From Treponema sp. (GTDB lineage Bacteria > Spirochaetota > Spirochaetia > Treponematales > Treponemataceae), in NCBI GenBank assembly GCA_024693715.1, contig JAILKS010000026.1, positions 38,262 to 102,261 of the forward strand: a DNA stretch of 64,000 nt, in the 5' to 3' direction. The notes under the pieces are model-generated. The model did no database searches, had not been told where the DNA came from, and saw only the letters and a program-made list of their open reading frames with translations. Shown in pieces: positions 43,963-53,848 of this stretch (its first letter is position 1; each line of letters starts with the position of its first letter). Made by a program: the position numbers and the translations under genes.

Positions 43963-45117
43963 TTACAGTGAAGAATAAACAATATTTTTCATCTTTCGAG
44001 TAACTTCCCACGTTCCGGCATCTGTTTTCTGCATGAGCATTACAATTACAAGCTTATTTTTCAAATCAACACTCATGTAAGGACCAAGCCATCCGTCCCA
44101 GCCGAATTCACCGTTTTCTGTCAATGAAAAACATTCTCCCTTCTTAACCGCTACCCTCATAAGATTACAATAGCTGTAACCAGCAAAATGTGGCATTTTT
44201 TCCTCGAATTTTTTCTGTAGTTTATCGGATAAATGTGCAGTTGAAAGATATTCTACTGTTTTTCTCTGAAGGATACATTTTCCGTTATATTCCCCGCCGT
44301 TTACAAGCATGAGGCAGAATTTTAGATAATCATCTATCGTAGAACATAAACCGGATCCTCCGCTTTCGAAAGACGGTGGATGATTCATAAAAGGTTGAAT
44401 TCCAAGATTCGGTTTTTCAAATTTCACAGGATTTGACCTTCCATCACATGAATAAACACAGGAAAGACGATGCTGATTATTATCCGGAACATAAAATCCG
44501 GTATCGACCATTCCAAGCGGATCAAAAATCTCACGTTTAAGAAAATCACTGAATTTCATACCGGATACAGTTTCTATCATCGCACCAAGAATATCGGCAG
44601 ACAAACCATATGCATAATCTGTACCGGAACAAAAACTTACCGGAATCTTTGCAAGAGATTTTGCAACTTCAAGCGTAGAAATATCAGATTTATTTAAACA
44701 GTCATCATTCAGCTTTTCAATAAGCTTTGATGTAAGCTTTTCTCCTTCCGTAGCATCAGGATTAAATGCCCCATAAGTATAACCACTTGTCATATTAAGC
44801 AAATCCTGAACGGTAATAATACAATTCTGGTCTTTAAATTGCGGGATAAACGAGGAAATATCATCTTTTAAATCAAGTACACCTCGTTCAATTAATATCC
44901 ATGCTGCGACACTTGTAACAGGTTTAGTCATTGAATATAAACGGCAGATTGTATCACGACTGAAAGCTTTTTTATTTTGAATATCTGAAAAGCCTGACTG
45001 CCAGTAACCAATTTCATTATTATCTTTAACTACAATACAATTAAGACCGGCAACTTTTTTATCTTTTACGGCCTTATCAAAAACCTTTTGCAAATTTTTA
45101 AGATGATTAAAATCCAT
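43963..45117 (-). CDS. Serine hydrolase, beta-lactamase/PBP-like fold
   Basis: The 384-residue protein has the SxxK motif SMTK (residues 62-65) and a downstream Y-x-Y region (TDYAYGLSADILGAMIE) where class C enzymes have YxN. FGWDGWLGPYMSVDLKNKLVIVMLMQ near the end corresponds to the KTG-containing strand, without a plain KTG. There is no signal peptide, so a cytoplasmic esterase or peptidase is as likely as a cell-wall enzyme. Antibiotic resistance is not implied. It overlaps nagZ by 8-11 bases and follows it. Confidence 0.8.
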   Translation of the reverse strand: MDFNHLKNLQKVFDKAVKDKKVAGLNCIVVKDNNEIGYWQSGFSDIQNKKAFSRDTICRLYSMTKPVTSVAAWILIERGVLDLKDDISSFIPQFKDQNCIITVQDLLNMTSGYTYGAFNPDATEGEKLTSKLIEKLNDDCLNKSDISTLEVAKSLAKIPVSFCSGTDYAYGLSADILGAMIETVSGMKFSDFLKREIFDPLGMVDTGFYVPDNNQHRLSCVYSCDGRSNPVKFEKPNLGIQPFMNHPPSFESGGSGLCSTIDDYLKFCLMLVNGGEYNGKCILQRKTVEYLSTAHLSDKLQKKFEEKMPHFAGYSYCNLMRVAVKKGECFSLTENGEFGWDGWLGPYMSVDLKNKLVIVMLMQKTDAGTWEVTRKMKNIVYSSL

Positions 45118-46264
45118 TTATCAACCCCCGTTTTAATTTATATGTAATAATCCTTCGTAAGCTTTCGTTAAATCTTTGTTCTGAGATTTTACCTGTCATG
45201 ACCGCATTTTTTACTGAATCAAATGCATCTTTATATTCAAGAGGCATTAAAATCATATCTACACCGGCATTAATCGCTTCTACAGCACCCTCACCGCTTG
45301 AAAAATTATTAACGATCGCCTTCATAATCATAGAATCCGTAATGATTAAATTCCTGTACCTTAATTCCTTTCGAAGCCTGTTTGTTATAAGTTCATAAGA
45401 AACTGTTGCAGGCAAATCATTACCGGTAATCTGTGGACATGAAATATGACCTGTCATAATAAAATCTGTATTTTGATTGATTGCCATTTTAAAGGGGATT
45501 ATTTCACATTTAAGAAGCTCATTCCACTTTTTGTTTGAAAAAGCATTTCCGACATGAGAATCAGAAAGCGTATCACCATGACCGGGAAAATGCTTGAAAC
45601 AGCCGTCAACACCAGAAACCTTAAGTCCCTTGTACATATTCACACTGCATTTACCTGCAGCTTCAGGCTCTGTACTGAATGCCCTCGAACCGATTACCGT
45701 GTTATATCTGTTTGTAAAAACATCAGCAACAGGAGCAAAATCTACATCAAATCCATAATCTTTAAGATAAGAACCTATCGTTTGTCCAATTTCATATGCA
45801 CGTTTTTCAGGATTATCAGAATTTTTCATCTCTTTTAGAATTTCATCAAATTGTTTTTCATCAAAATTCGGATTATTTGCAATTCGTGCTACAGTACCAC
45901 CTTCTTCGTCAATAAAAATAAGGGGATTAATATCAGACAAAGAATGAAGCTCCTTATTCAATTTTTGAAGCTGTTCTTTATTTTTTAGATTTTTATTAAA
46001 AAGAACAAAACCACCCGCAGGATATTCCTTGTAAAAAGAACGCATCTGATTTGTTACCGATGTTTTTCCATGCTCTGCATAACTGTTTATCTGATCTGAC
46101 GTTAGATTTTCATCGAGTGCTTCCGGTTTAATCACAAAAAACTGACCGATTTTCTGTTCAAACGTTAAAGAATTTAATATCTGTTCAAGCTTAATGCTTT
46201 GTGAGTTATTCGAAAGAGAAAGGAAAAATAAAGAGCTTAAAGCAATTAAGATAATTTTTTTCAT
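45107..46264 (-). CDS. nagZ: Glycoside hydrolase family 3 N-acetylhexosaminidase, NagZ-like
   Basis: Cleaves terminal N-acetylhexosamine, typically from muropeptides in cell-wall recycling. The protein shows the NagZ motif KHFPGHGDTLSDSHVG (about residues 220-235), which contains the catalytic His of a His-Asp dyad, plus LIFIDEEGGTVARI. There is a signal peptide (MKKIILIALSSLFFLSL), so a periplasmic or lipid-anchored site is likely, unlike cytoplasmic E. coli NagZ. ATG at 46264 fits a leaderless start; a TTG one codon upstream is possible. The nucleophile Asp is not confirmed by alignment. Confidence 0.87.
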   Translation of the reverse strand: MKKIILIALSSLFFLSLSNNSQSIKLEQILNSLTFEQKIGQFFVIKPEALDENLTSDQINSYAEHGKTSVTNQMRSFYKEYPAGGFVLFNKNLKNKEQLQKLNKELHSLSDINPLIFIDEEGGTVARIANNPNFDEKQFDEILKEMKNSDNPEKRAYEIGQTIGSYLKDYGFDVDFAPVADVFTNRYNTVIGSRAFSTEPEAAGKCSVNMYKGLKVSGVDGCFKHFPGHGDTLSDSHVGNAFSNKKWNELLKCEIIPFKMAINQNTDFIMTGHISCPQITGNDLPATVSYELITNRLRKELRYRNLIITDSMIMKAIVNNFSSGEGAVEAINAGVDMILMPLEYKDAFDSVKNAVMTGKISEQRFNESLRRIITYKLKRGLINGF

Positions 46265-46270
46265 CAATTT

Positions 46271-46298
46271 ATAATATCATTTTTTAGACTTTATACAA
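46271..46298 (-). promoter_or_regulatory. Candidate promoter of nagZ, leaderless spacing
   Basis: TATTAT (46276-46271) ends 6 bases before the ATG at 46264. A partial -35, TTGTAT (46298-46293), lies 16 bases upstream and matches three of six bases. No ribosome site is present. It is back to back with the plus-strand promoter at 46307-46335. Confidence 0.45.
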
Positions 46299-46306
46299 AT
46301 AAATAT

Positions 46307-46335
46307 TTGCTAAATATTGTAATTTTGAGTATAAT
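46307..46335 (+). promoter_or_regulatory. Promoter of the 46369-49813 unit
   Basis: TTGCTA (46307-46312), a 17-base spacer and TATAAT (46330-46335). The predicted start is near 46342, giving a leader of about 27 bases that contains AGAGGA at 46358-46363 before the ATG at 46369. This is a conventional leadered promoter. Confidence 0.7.
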
Positions 46336-46368
46336 TAATGATTATAATATTAGAAACAGAGGAATGAA

Positions 46369-47481
46369 ATGAAAAAATTAATTTCAACATTTTTATTATC
46401 AATAGCAGCAATTACGTTTGTTTTTGCAGCAGATGATGACAACTGGTTCATGGCACAGACAAAAACTGCGCCTGTAGCTTCAATCAACTCAACTTCAGAA
46501 CTTGTAGAAGCACAGTACGATGGTAAATATCTTTACCCTCCTATCAATATCCTTGACGGTGATACTACTACTACCTGGTGTGAAGATGAAAAAAATGGTC
46601 CTGGAATCGGAGAATCAATTACAATTGAATTTACTATTCCTGTAAGCTTTGATGAAATTCAGTTCATCAATGGTTTTGCAACAAAGGATTATTACCTTAA
46701 AAACAACCGTGTAAAAACAATTCAGATTACACAGGTTGCAAAAAAACACTTCCAGCAGAAAAGTTATGTTTTAAAAGATAACTGTGAAACATATCAGTCA
46801 ATCAAATTCCCTTTAACTCAGACAGCACAGACAATCACACTTAAAATCGTGGATGTTTATAAGGGAAATAAATATGATGATACATGTCTTGATGAATTCC
46901 GAATTCTCTATAAGGGAAAAGTTATTCCTTTCACTGGTGTAAAAGAATTAAAGGAAACACAGACAGAAAATTCTAAACAGATGCTTAAGACAACTTCAAA
47001 AGACTTTAAGAAGGATTTTGAAAAATTGTTCAGCCAGACAACTAACGACGGATATGATTACAAAGAACTTATTCTTATAGCAGACAATAAAAAAGACGGT
47101 GTATACTTCAGAGCTCACAAAGAAAACGGTGAATTTTATGTTTCAATGTTCTACAATGCAAAAATCACAAAAAAACCTTCTTCTGCTAATGACCTTGCTA
47201 AATTAAATCCAAATGAAGAAATAAATTTCAATTTCGAAAACTTTGATAAATCTTCTGCTTCTAAGGTATTCTACTACACATATCCTTCAAACTGGTATAT
47301 CAACATGAGATTCAAGCTTGGTAATTACAGAATTACAACTGAAAAAACAGTTTCTTATGTAACAACAGAAACAACAACAATAATCAAGCTTGACGGAAAC
47401 AGTGTTTACATCAATGGTGTACACTATACAGTTGCAGATCCAGATGAATATTTAATCGTAGAGTTTGACACCGGAATGTAA
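46369..47481 (+). CDS. Secreted protein with NADase-type/discoidin-like glycan-binding domain
   Basis: The 370-residue protein has a signal peptide MKKLISTFLLSIAAITFVFA. Residues 35-190 resemble an F5/8 (discoidin) or NADase-type glycan-binding beta-sandwich, with YPPINILDGDTTTTWCEDEKNGPGIGESITIEF and LDEFRILYKG. Residues 195-370 are an unassigned region. It leads an operon with a VanW protein and a GT-C membrane protein. Glycan binding is suggested by the fold only. Confidence 0.72.
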   Translation: MKKLISTFLLSIAAITFVFAADDDNWFMAQTKTAPVASINSTSELVEAQYDGKYLYPPINILDGDTTTTWCEDEKNGPGIGESITIEFTIPVSFDEIQFINGFATKDYYLKNNRVKTIQITQVAKKHFQQKSYVLKDNCETYQSIKFPLTQTAQTITLKIVDVYKGNKYDDTCLDEFRILYKGKVIPFTGVKELKETQTENSKQMLKTTSKDFKKDFEKLFSQTTNDGYDYKELILIADNKKDGVYFRAHKENGEFYVSMFYNAKITKKPSSANDLAKLNPNEEINFNFENFDKSSASKVFYYTYPSNWYINMRFKLGNYRITTEKTVSYVTTETTTIIKLDGNSVYINGVHYTVADPDEYLIVEFDTGM

Positions 47482-47484
47482 TTA

Positions 47485-48351
47485 ATGTATAAATTTGTTC
47501 CACAAAAAAAACGCAGTCAGTTCAGAATAAAGCTTGGCTGCGTTTTTTATACTCTGAAAAGATATCTCTATTGGATAAAAAACAGTTCAAAATTTGCTTC
47601 GATTCCTGTAAAATATAAAAAAACAGACAATGAATCGGTCGAAAAAGATTATCCGAATATTGTTTTTTACCACTCCTCGCCTCTCTACAGAAATCTTTCT
47701 AAAGAAGATACCGAACTTCAAAATGCAAAGGTTCATAATCTTTTAATCGCAATAAAAAAAATAAATAAAACGGTAATAAAACCTGGTCAACTTTTCTCTT
47801 ACTGGAAATTAATCGGTAATCCTACAAAAATAAAGGGTTATAAAAAAGGGATGATGCTTGTAAACGGAAAACCGAAAGCAGCTACCGGTGGAGGATTATG
47901 TGCACTTTCAAATCTTTTATACTGGATAATACTTCATTCCCAGCTTATTATAAAAGAAAGATGGCGACACAGCTATGATGTATTTCCGGATTCAAACAGA
48001 ACACTTCCTTTTGGAAGCGGAGCAACCTGTGTATATAATTTCAGGGATTTGATTATTTTAAACGAAACTGATGAAGAATATGCACTTTTAATAAAAATAG
48101 AAAATAACCGTTTGTGTGGCGAGCTTCGTACAAAAAAGAAGCATGAAGAAGTCTATGAAGTTTACCAGAAGGATCATAAAATAACCCAGGAAGGAAGCGG
48201 TATTTTCGTAAGACATAATACCATTTACAGAAAAAAATATAATTCCGAAAACGAAAAAGAACCGGTAGAAGACATTTATATCACGGAAAATCATGCTTTA
48301 ATGATGTATAATCCGCTGATAGCCGAAAACAAGGATAAAAAAGATGAATGA
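47485..48351 (+). CDS. VanW family protein
   Basis: The 288-residue protein contains the VanW signature: KPGQLFSYWKLIGNP, then GGGLCALSNLLYWIILHS, and HSYDVFPDSNRTLPFGSGATCVYNFRDL. VanW-family proteins occur in some vancomycin-resistance clusters but are widespread with no assigned reaction. None of the other van genes is present, so resistance is not implied. It starts 3 bases after the preceding stop and overlaps the next gene by 8 bases. Confidence 0.88.
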   Translation: MYKFVPQKKRSQFRIKLGCVFYTLKRYLYWIKNSSKFASIPVKYKKTDNESVEKDYPNIVFYHSSPLYRNLSKEDTELQNAKVHNLLIAIKKINKTVIKPGQLFSYWKLIGNPTKIKGYKKGMMLVNGKPKAATGGGLCALSNLLYWIILHSQLIIKERWRHSYDVFPDSNRTLPFGSGATCVYNFRDLIILNETDEEYALLIKIENNRLCGELRTKKKHEEVYEVYQKDHKITQEGSGIFVRHNTIYRKKYNSENEKEPVEDIYITENHALMMYNPLIAENKDKKDE

Positions 48352-49813
48352 TAAACAAAAAGTGTATAAAATTATAAACACATTGATATTTTTTCTAACA
48401 ATAGCAGCCATTTTTTTATTAAGATTTACGACACTTTTGCAGACCTCACATCCTACAGGACTTGACGGTTACTACTACGCCCTTCAGGCAAAATCCTTTG
48501 CACTTACCGGTAAGCTTGAAAACCCTGATTATGAAATCGGATATTATATCTGCGGCATATTTGCATGGATTTTTAAAAATCCTATTACAGCCTGTAAAAT
48601 ATGGGCAGCACTTTCATCAACATTAATAAGTGTATCAATTTTTATACTAGTTAATAACATTTCTAAAGATAAAAAGCTTTCTTTTCTTGCATTAATTTTA
48701 AGCAGCTTCTTATCGCCTTCTCTTGCAATATTTGAAATCAATTATATAAATAATCAGACAGGATTGATGTTTTTCTTTTTCTACGCATCTGCTTTTTACA
48801 AGCTCATAAATGATTTTAAACTCCTTTCAAAAAGAAAACGCATTTTTTACTCTGTTTTAAGCATTCTTCTTTTCATCCTTTCATGTATGTCACATCTTGT
48901 TGCTACCGCCTACTGTTTTATTTTTACAATCGTTATTCTTGCTCAAAAGCTTTCCGTAAAAAAACAACTGATTTTAGTTATTGCAGGAATGGCAGCCTTT
49001 ATACTTTTATTTATATCACAGATAGGCAGATTCAAATCAGTATTCTCACTAACACCTGTTTTCCCTGTTTTTTCAGAACATTTCAAAAACAGAATCGGAA
49101 TATCGGTATGCCTTGAAATGACAATATATTTCATTCTTTCATATATTTCATCCATCGTGTACTTTATAAAAACAAAAAAATTCTCTTTTTATCTTCTACT
49201 TCCAGTAATACTGTTCTTCCCGTTCTGGAAACTAGATTCACTCGACATGGGTTATAGAATGCTTTTAAATGCAGTTCCCTGCGGAATATGTTTTTCCCTT
49301 CTGATGCTGAAAAAAGCATTTCCCGAAATTCAGAAAAGCAATAGTCTGTTTTTTTCAATTCTCTGTCTTATTTTAATGCCGTTTGGGTTACTGAGTTCAA
49401 AAGCATATAATCCTAAAAAAGATCCGCCATATGAATATTATAAATCAATTGCTACAAAAGTACATTTACCTGATAATTCACTTCTTATAGCGCATCTTGG
49501 ACTAAATCACTGTTATACATATTACATGGATTTAAAAGACTGCCTGAATTATTACTGTGATTACGATGTACCTGATAATGAAGTCTGGCGTCTAGCTTGT
49601 GGTGTAAATGCAGAATACTTAAAACAGTTTTTCGGTGAATATAGCGATGATGAACTTAACAGACTGATAGTACAAATTGATTCTGATTATGTATTAATAA
49701 AAGAAGATTTGTGGCTTCGCTATCTTTCTTATGAAGAAGATGATATTGTAGACGCTTTGCAAAACTGGTACAATCCGCATGAATATCGACCTTCTTTCAT
49801 AAGAAAAAAATAA
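48344..49813 (+). CDS. GT-C-fold membrane glycosyltransferase-like protein
   Basis: The 489-residue protein has about ten membrane helices, and the first external loop has THPTGLDGYYYALQAKSF-like sequence, where GT-C enzymes keep an acidic catalytic residue. The C-terminal 120 residues form a soluble tail (HLPDNSLLIAHLGLNHCYTYYM). It is encoded with a glycan-binding-like protein and VanW, so a surface polysaccharide or glycoprotein role is plausible. Donor and acceptor are unknown. The gene ends directly against the next convergent gene with no gap. Confidence 0.66.
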   Translation: MNDKQKVYKIINTLIFFLTIAAIFLLRFTTLLQTSHPTGLDGYYYALQAKSFALTGKLENPDYEIGYYICGIFAWIFKNPITACKIWAALSSTLISVSIFILVNNISKDKKLSFLALILSSFLSPSLAIFEINYINNQTGLMFFFFYASAFYKLINDFKLLSKRKRIFYSVLSILLFILSCMSHLVATAYCFIFTIVILAQKLSVKKQLILVIAGMAAFILLFISQIGRFKSVFSLTPVFPVFSEHFKNRIGISVCLEMTIYFILSYISSIVYFIKTKKFSFYLLLPVILFFPFWKLDSLDMGYRMLLNAVPCGICFSLLMLKKAFPEIQKSNSLFFSILCLILMPFGLLSSKAYNPKKDPPYEYYKSIATKVHLPDNSLLIAHLGLNHCYTYYMDLKDCLNYYCDYDVPDNEVWRLACGVNAEYLKQFFGEYSDDELNRLIVQIDSDYVLIKEDLWLRYLSYEEDDIVDALQNWYNPHEYRPSFIRKK

Positions 49814-51508
49814 CTATTTTATATCTTTTCTCATAATTTTACCGGAAATTGTCTTTGGTAAACTATCACGGAATTCTACAATTCTTGGATATTTATATGG
49901 TGCTGTTGTCTTTTTAACAAATTCCTGAATGTCTTTAATAAGTTCATCTCCAGGAGTATAGCCCTTTGCCAAAACGATTGTTGCCTTTACAACCTGTCCT
50001 CTTACAGGATCTGGAGCGGCTGTTACTGCACATTCAACAACAGCCGGATGCTGCATCAAAACTGATTCAACCTCAAAGGTACCGATTCTGTAGCCTGAAC
50101 ATTTGATTACGTCGTCGTTACGGCCTGTAAACCAGAAATATCCGTCTTCATCACGCCATGCATTGTCACTTGTGTGATAGTATCCGTCGTGCATAACAGA
50201 TTTTGTTTTTGCCTGATCTCCAAAGTATTCCATAAAAAGACCTGGGAAATATCCGTTTTTCATGTCTACAACAATTTCACCAACTTCACCGTCTTCTACT
50301 TCGTTTCCTTCTTCGTCTACCAAAGTTACATTGTAATAAGGAGCCGGTTTTCCTAAAGAGCCAGGTTTGATTTTTTCATTACCAAAGTTCAAAAGTGAAA
50401 GTGTCGTTTCTGTCTGTCCAAAGCCTTCGTGAATTTCTTTTCCTGTAATCTGCTTCCACTTATTAAAAACTTCTTCCGAAAGAGGTTCTCCGGCAGTAGA
50501 CCAGTGTTCGCAGCTTGAAAAATCGTATTTAGTTAAATCTTCCTGGATTAAGAAACGGTAGATTGTTGGAGGTGCACAGAAAGATGTGATGTGATGCTTT
50601 TGAATCTGTTCAATTAAATCAACAGGCTTAAACTTTGCATGATAGTCATAAACAAATACAGAACATTCTGCAATCCACTGACCATAAAGCTTACCCCATA
50701 CAGCCTTTCCCCAGCCAGTATCTGCAACTGTAAGATGAAGTCCGCCCTGTTTTACCTGCTGCCAGTAGCTTGCTGTAACAATGTGTCCTAAAGGATACAA
50801 GAAGTTATGTGTTACAAGCTTTGGATGGCTTGTTGTTCCCGAAGTAAAATATGCAAGCATGATGTCCATATTAGAGCTGATTTCGTTTCTCTTTAATGAA
50901 TGAAATTCTTTTAATGCTTCTTCCCTTACTTCTTTTACGCCCTTAGTAAAATCAATCCACATTGGATGCTTTTGTTTTTCTTCTGCAGAAAGCTCCTGAT
51001 CAATTCCAAAAGGGGTACATGCAATCAAGGTTTTAAGGGATTCACATTCAGCCTTTGCTTCTTCGATATATTTAAAAAGGTCACGGTCGTTTACTGCAAC
51101 AACAGCCTTAATAAAAGCATTCTGTACACGGAAAACAATGTCTTCCTTTGTGAGCATGTGAGTTGCAGGAATAACTGAAGCACCGATTTTATGAAGTGCA
51201 ACAATGCTGATCCAGAACTCATATCTTCTCTGCAAAATAAGCATTACAAAGTCGCCTTTTTTAATTCCGTGTGAACGGAAAAATGCAGCAGCTCTGTCTG
51301 TTCTTTCTTTAATGTCTTTGAATGTAAAGGTGATTTCGTCGCCTGAATCGTTACACCATACAAGTGCTTTTGCATCAGGTGTTTTTTCTGCCAGGTAATC
51401 TACAACGTCATAACCAAAGTTGAAGTTGTCCGGAACATTGATTTTATAGTTATTAAAAAAATCATTGTAATCTGTAAATTCTGTTTTCTGTAAAAATTTC
51501 GCTAACAT
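49814..51508 (-). CDS. AMP-forming acyl-CoA synthetase (medium-chain/acetyl type)
   Basis: Activates a carboxylic acid to acyl-CoA via an acyl adenylate. The 564-residue protein has AMP-binding P-loop YFTSGTTSHPKL, EGFGQTETT, the YHTSDNAWRDEDGYFWFTGRNDDVIKCSGYRIG hinge, and a C-terminal Lys in PKTISGKIMRKDIK. The subgroup resembles bacterial medium-chain or acetyl-CoA synthetases. The order is XRE-cupin regulator first, then this gene 41 bases later with AGGAAG. Substrate chain length is uncertain. Confidence 0.88.
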   Translation of the reverse strand: MLAKFLQKTEFTDYNDFFNNYKINVPDNFNFGYDVVDYLAEKTPDAKALVWCNDSGDEITFTFKDIKERTDRAAAFFRSHGIKKGDFVMLILQRRYEFWISIVALHKIGASVIPATHMLTKEDIVFRVQNAFIKAVVAVNDRDLFKYIEEAKAECESLKTLIACTPFGIDQELSAEEKQKHPMWIDFTKGVKEVREEALKEFHSLKRNEISSNMDIMLAYFTSGTTSHPKLVTHNFLYPLGHIVTASYWQQVKQGGLHLTVADTGWGKAVWGKLYGQWIAECSVFVYDYHAKFKPVDLIEQIQKHHITSFCAPPTIYRFLIQEDLTKYDFSSCEHWSTAGEPLSEEVFNKWKQITGKEIHEGFGQTETTLSLLNFGNEKIKPGSLGKPAPYYNVTLVDEEGNEVEDGEVGEIVVDMKNGYFPGLFMEYFGDQAKTKSVMHDGYYHTSDNAWRDEDGYFWFTGRNDDVIKCSGYRIGTFEVESVLMQHPAVVECAVTAAPDPVRGQVVKATIVLAKGYTPGDELIKDIQEFVKKTTAPYKYPRIVEFRDSLPKTISGKIMRKDIK

Positions 51509-51549
51509 ATTATTCTTCCTAAAAATATTTCTGAATCAGTCTTAAACGC

Positions 51550-52098
51550 TTATATGATAAGGTCCAGAAATTTAGCTTCTTTTTCCAAGGCAACCATTGC
51601 GTGTTTTTTAGTGGCATCAAAATAAACACTGTCGCCTTCTTCAACTTTCATAGTTTTGCCGTCAACTGTAAGCTCCATTTTTCCTTCAATCATGTATACA
51701 AATTCATGACCTGGGTGAGCATTAAAATGTGGTTCTGCCTTTGGATTAAAAGGAACTGTAACAATGAATGGATCTGATTTTCTGTTGATAAATCCGCTTG
51801 CAAGTGCTTCGTATTTATAATCACTTCTGCGTTCTACCGAAAGACCTTTTCCTTTTTTAGTAAGACAATATGAATGCATATGAGGTTCTTTACCGGAAAT
51901 CAAAACGCCTAAATCAATGTCGTATTTTTTAGCCATGGACTGTAATACACCCACCGGAATATCTACAGTACCTGATTCGTATGCTTTATACTGATCAATT
52001 GAAACTCCGCATACTCCTGCTGCTTCTTCTATGGATACATCCATAATATCGCGTAAACCAATCAAGCGGTCGGCAACTGCCTTAATTTCTTCGTTCAT
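51550..52098 (-). CDS. XRE-cupin transcriptional regulator
   Basis: The 182-residue protein has an N-terminal Cro/C1-type helix-turn-helix (IDVSIEEAAGVCGVSIDQYKAYESG; about 18-50) and a C-terminal cupin domain (residues 105-182, with HFNAHPGHEFVYMIEGKMELTVDG, then GDSVYFDATKKHAMVAL). Such proteins sense a small ligand or metal in the cupin. It lies between two acyl-CoA synthetase genes on the same strand and may regulate them in response to fatty-acid status. A strong AAGGAGG site precedes the ATG. Confidence 0.9.
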   Translation of the reverse strand: MNEEIKAVADRLIGLRDIMDVSIEEAAGVCGVSIDQYKAYESGTVDIPVGVLQSMAKKYDIDLGVLISGKEPHMHSYCLTKKGKGLSVERRSDYKYEALASGFINRKSDPFIVTVPFNPKAEPHFNAHPGHEFVYMIEGKMELTVDGKTMKVEEGDSVYFDATKKHAMVALEKEAKFLDLII

Positions 52099-52128
52099 AA
52101 AAAACCTCCTTAAATTTTTTATAATCTG

Positions 52129-53775
52129 TTAGTCATCAACTTTTAATGTTTCTCTTCGATACTTAGTTCCGATTTCGGTTAATTTAAATTTCTGTATTTT
52201 TCCACTACCCGTCATCGGAAATTCTTTCATAAACATAACAAGCTGCGGCCATTTGAATTTTGCAAGTTTTCCTCGGCAATATTCAATTACATCCTCTTCC
52301 GTAAGAGTTTTTCCTTCATGAAGGATGATAAATGCACCCGTAATCTCTCCATAACGTTCACTCTTTACTCCTGCAACCTGGATATCCTTGATTTCCGGAA
52401 TCTGAATAAGAAACTCTTCGATTTCACGAGGATAAATATTTTCACCGCCACGGATAATCATGTCTTTGATACGGCCTGTAATCTTAAAGTTTCCGTTTTC
52501 GTCCTTTACACCAAGATCTCCTGAATGTAAAAATCCGTTTTTATCGATTGTTTCGGCTGTTGCTTCAGGCATCTTGTAATAACCCTTCATTACATTCCAG
52601 CCCTTACAGCACATTTCCCCCTGTACACCAACCGGACATTCCTTGCCGGTTTCAGGATCAAGTACTTTAACCTCGATTCCTTCAAATGCATCACCTACTG
52701 TTGTAGCCTTTACTTCTACGGTATCGTTCCAGTGACTCTGTGTCATACCGGGACTTGATTCAGTAAGACCATAAACAGATGTAATTTCAGGCATGTGCAT
52801 CTTTTCGATTACAGTTTTCATAAGCTCAACAGGAACACCAGAACCTGCCATAATACCTGTACGAAGAGAAGTTAAATCGAACATACTGAACATAGGATGG
52901 TTTAATTCTGAAATAAACATAGTCGGTACACCATACAAAGATGTACATTTTTCCTTCTGAATTGAAGCGAGAGCTACAAGAGGATCAAAGCTTTCAAGAA
53001 GAACATGAGTAGCTCCATGGGTTAATACTGCCATAACACCAAGAACAATACCAAAACAATGGAAAAGTGGTACCAAAAGACAAAGTCTGTCCTTTTCTGT
53101 ATAACGCATTCTTTCACCGATAATCCATCCGTCATTAATAATATTATGACTTGAAAGCATTACACCCTTTGGAAATCCTGTAGTTCCCGAAGTATACTGC
53201 ATGTTTACAACATCATGCTGAGAAACTTCACTTTCAATTTTATGTATGATTTCTATATCAACATGCTGACCAAGAAGAAGAAGCTCAGGTGTTGAATAAA
53301 GACCACGGAATTTTTCTGGTCCCATAAAAACGACATTTTTTAAACATGGAAATCGTTTGGATTTTAAGCAGCCTCTTTCATATTCATCAATTTCTGGAAC
53401 AAGCTCTTTAATCATCTGAACATAATTTGAGTCTTTTACCCCGTCGGTTAAACAAAGTGTAGTTAAATCAGACTGTTTAACAAGATATTCCAGCTCGTGT
53501 AATTTATAAGATGTATTAACCGTAACTGCAACAGCTCCAAGACGTGCACATGCAAACATATAAGTTAGCCAGTCAGGAACGTTTGTGGCCCAGATACCTA
53601 CGTTGTCGCCCTTTCTGATACCAATGGCATAAAGACCACATGCCATATCATCAACACGTTTATCAAATTGCTCATAAGTAAAGCGCAGGTCACGGTCTGC
53701 ATAAACCATAAACTCCTGCTTTGGATTTTTCTGTGTTTTTTCTCTTAATAACTGTGATAATGTTAACTCAATCAT
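52129..53775 (-). CDS. AMP-binding acyl-CoA synthetase, FadD-like
   Basis: The 548-residue protein has the P-loop [17 protein letters not shown], the [14 protein letters not shown] segment, and [38 protein letters not shown]. It closes with [12 protein letters not shown], with the catalytic Lys. Members range over medium- to long-chain fatty acids. It is the first gene of this unit, followed by the XRE-cupin gene and the second synthetase. No ribosome site precedes the ATG; the promoter ends 6 bases before it, consistent with a leaderless message. Confidence 0.9.
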   Translation of the reverse strand: MIELTLSQLLREKTQKNPKQEFMVYADRDLRFTYEQFDKRVDDMACGLYAIGIRKGDNVGIWATNVPDWLTYMFACARLGAVAVTVNTSYKLHELEYLVKQSDLTTLCLTDGVKDSNYVQMIKELVPEIDEYERGCLKSKRFPCLKNVVFMGPEKFRGLYSTPELLLLGQHVDIEIIHKIESEVSQHDVVNMQYTSGTTGFPKGVMLSSHNIINDGWIIGERMRYTEKDRLCLLVPLFHCFGIVLGVMAVLTHGATHVLLESFDPLVALASIQKEKCTSLYGVPTMFISELNHPMFSMFDLTSLRTGIMAGSGVPVELMKTVIEKMHMPEITSVYGLTESSPGMTQSHWNDTVEVKATTVGDAFEGIEVKVLDPETGKECPVGVQGEMCCKGWNVMKGYYKMPEATAETIDKNGFLHSGDLGVKDENGNFKITGRIKDMIIRGGENIYPREIEEFLIQIPEIKDIQVAGVKSERYGEITGAFIILHEGKTLTEEDVIEYCRGKLAKFKWPQLVMFMKEFPMTGSGKIQKFKLTEIGTKYRRETLKVDD

Positions 53776-53781
53776 ATCAAC

Positions 53782-53810
53782 ATTATATATAATAAAAATG
53801 AGAAATTCAA
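53782..53810 (-). promoter_or_regulatory. Promoter of the FadD-like gene, leaderless spacing
   Basis: TTGAAT (53810-53805), a 17-base spacer and TATAAT (53787-53782) on the minus strand. Six bases separate the -10 box from the ATG at 53775. No ribosome site is present. The region between the gene and the DUF1232 gene is 73 bases. Confidence 0.75.
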
Positions 53811-53848
53811 TAAAAAAATTTAAAAATATTAAAGAAATTTAGTATAAA

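Noticed and set aside
43963..45117. Beta-lactamase resistance gene
   Set aside because: There is no signal peptide and the YxN and KTG boxes are not canonical, so it is described only as a serine hydrolase of this fold.
47485..48351. VanW as a sign of vancomycin resistance
   Set aside because: No vanH/A/X/R/S genes are present and VanW proteins are widespread without resistance.
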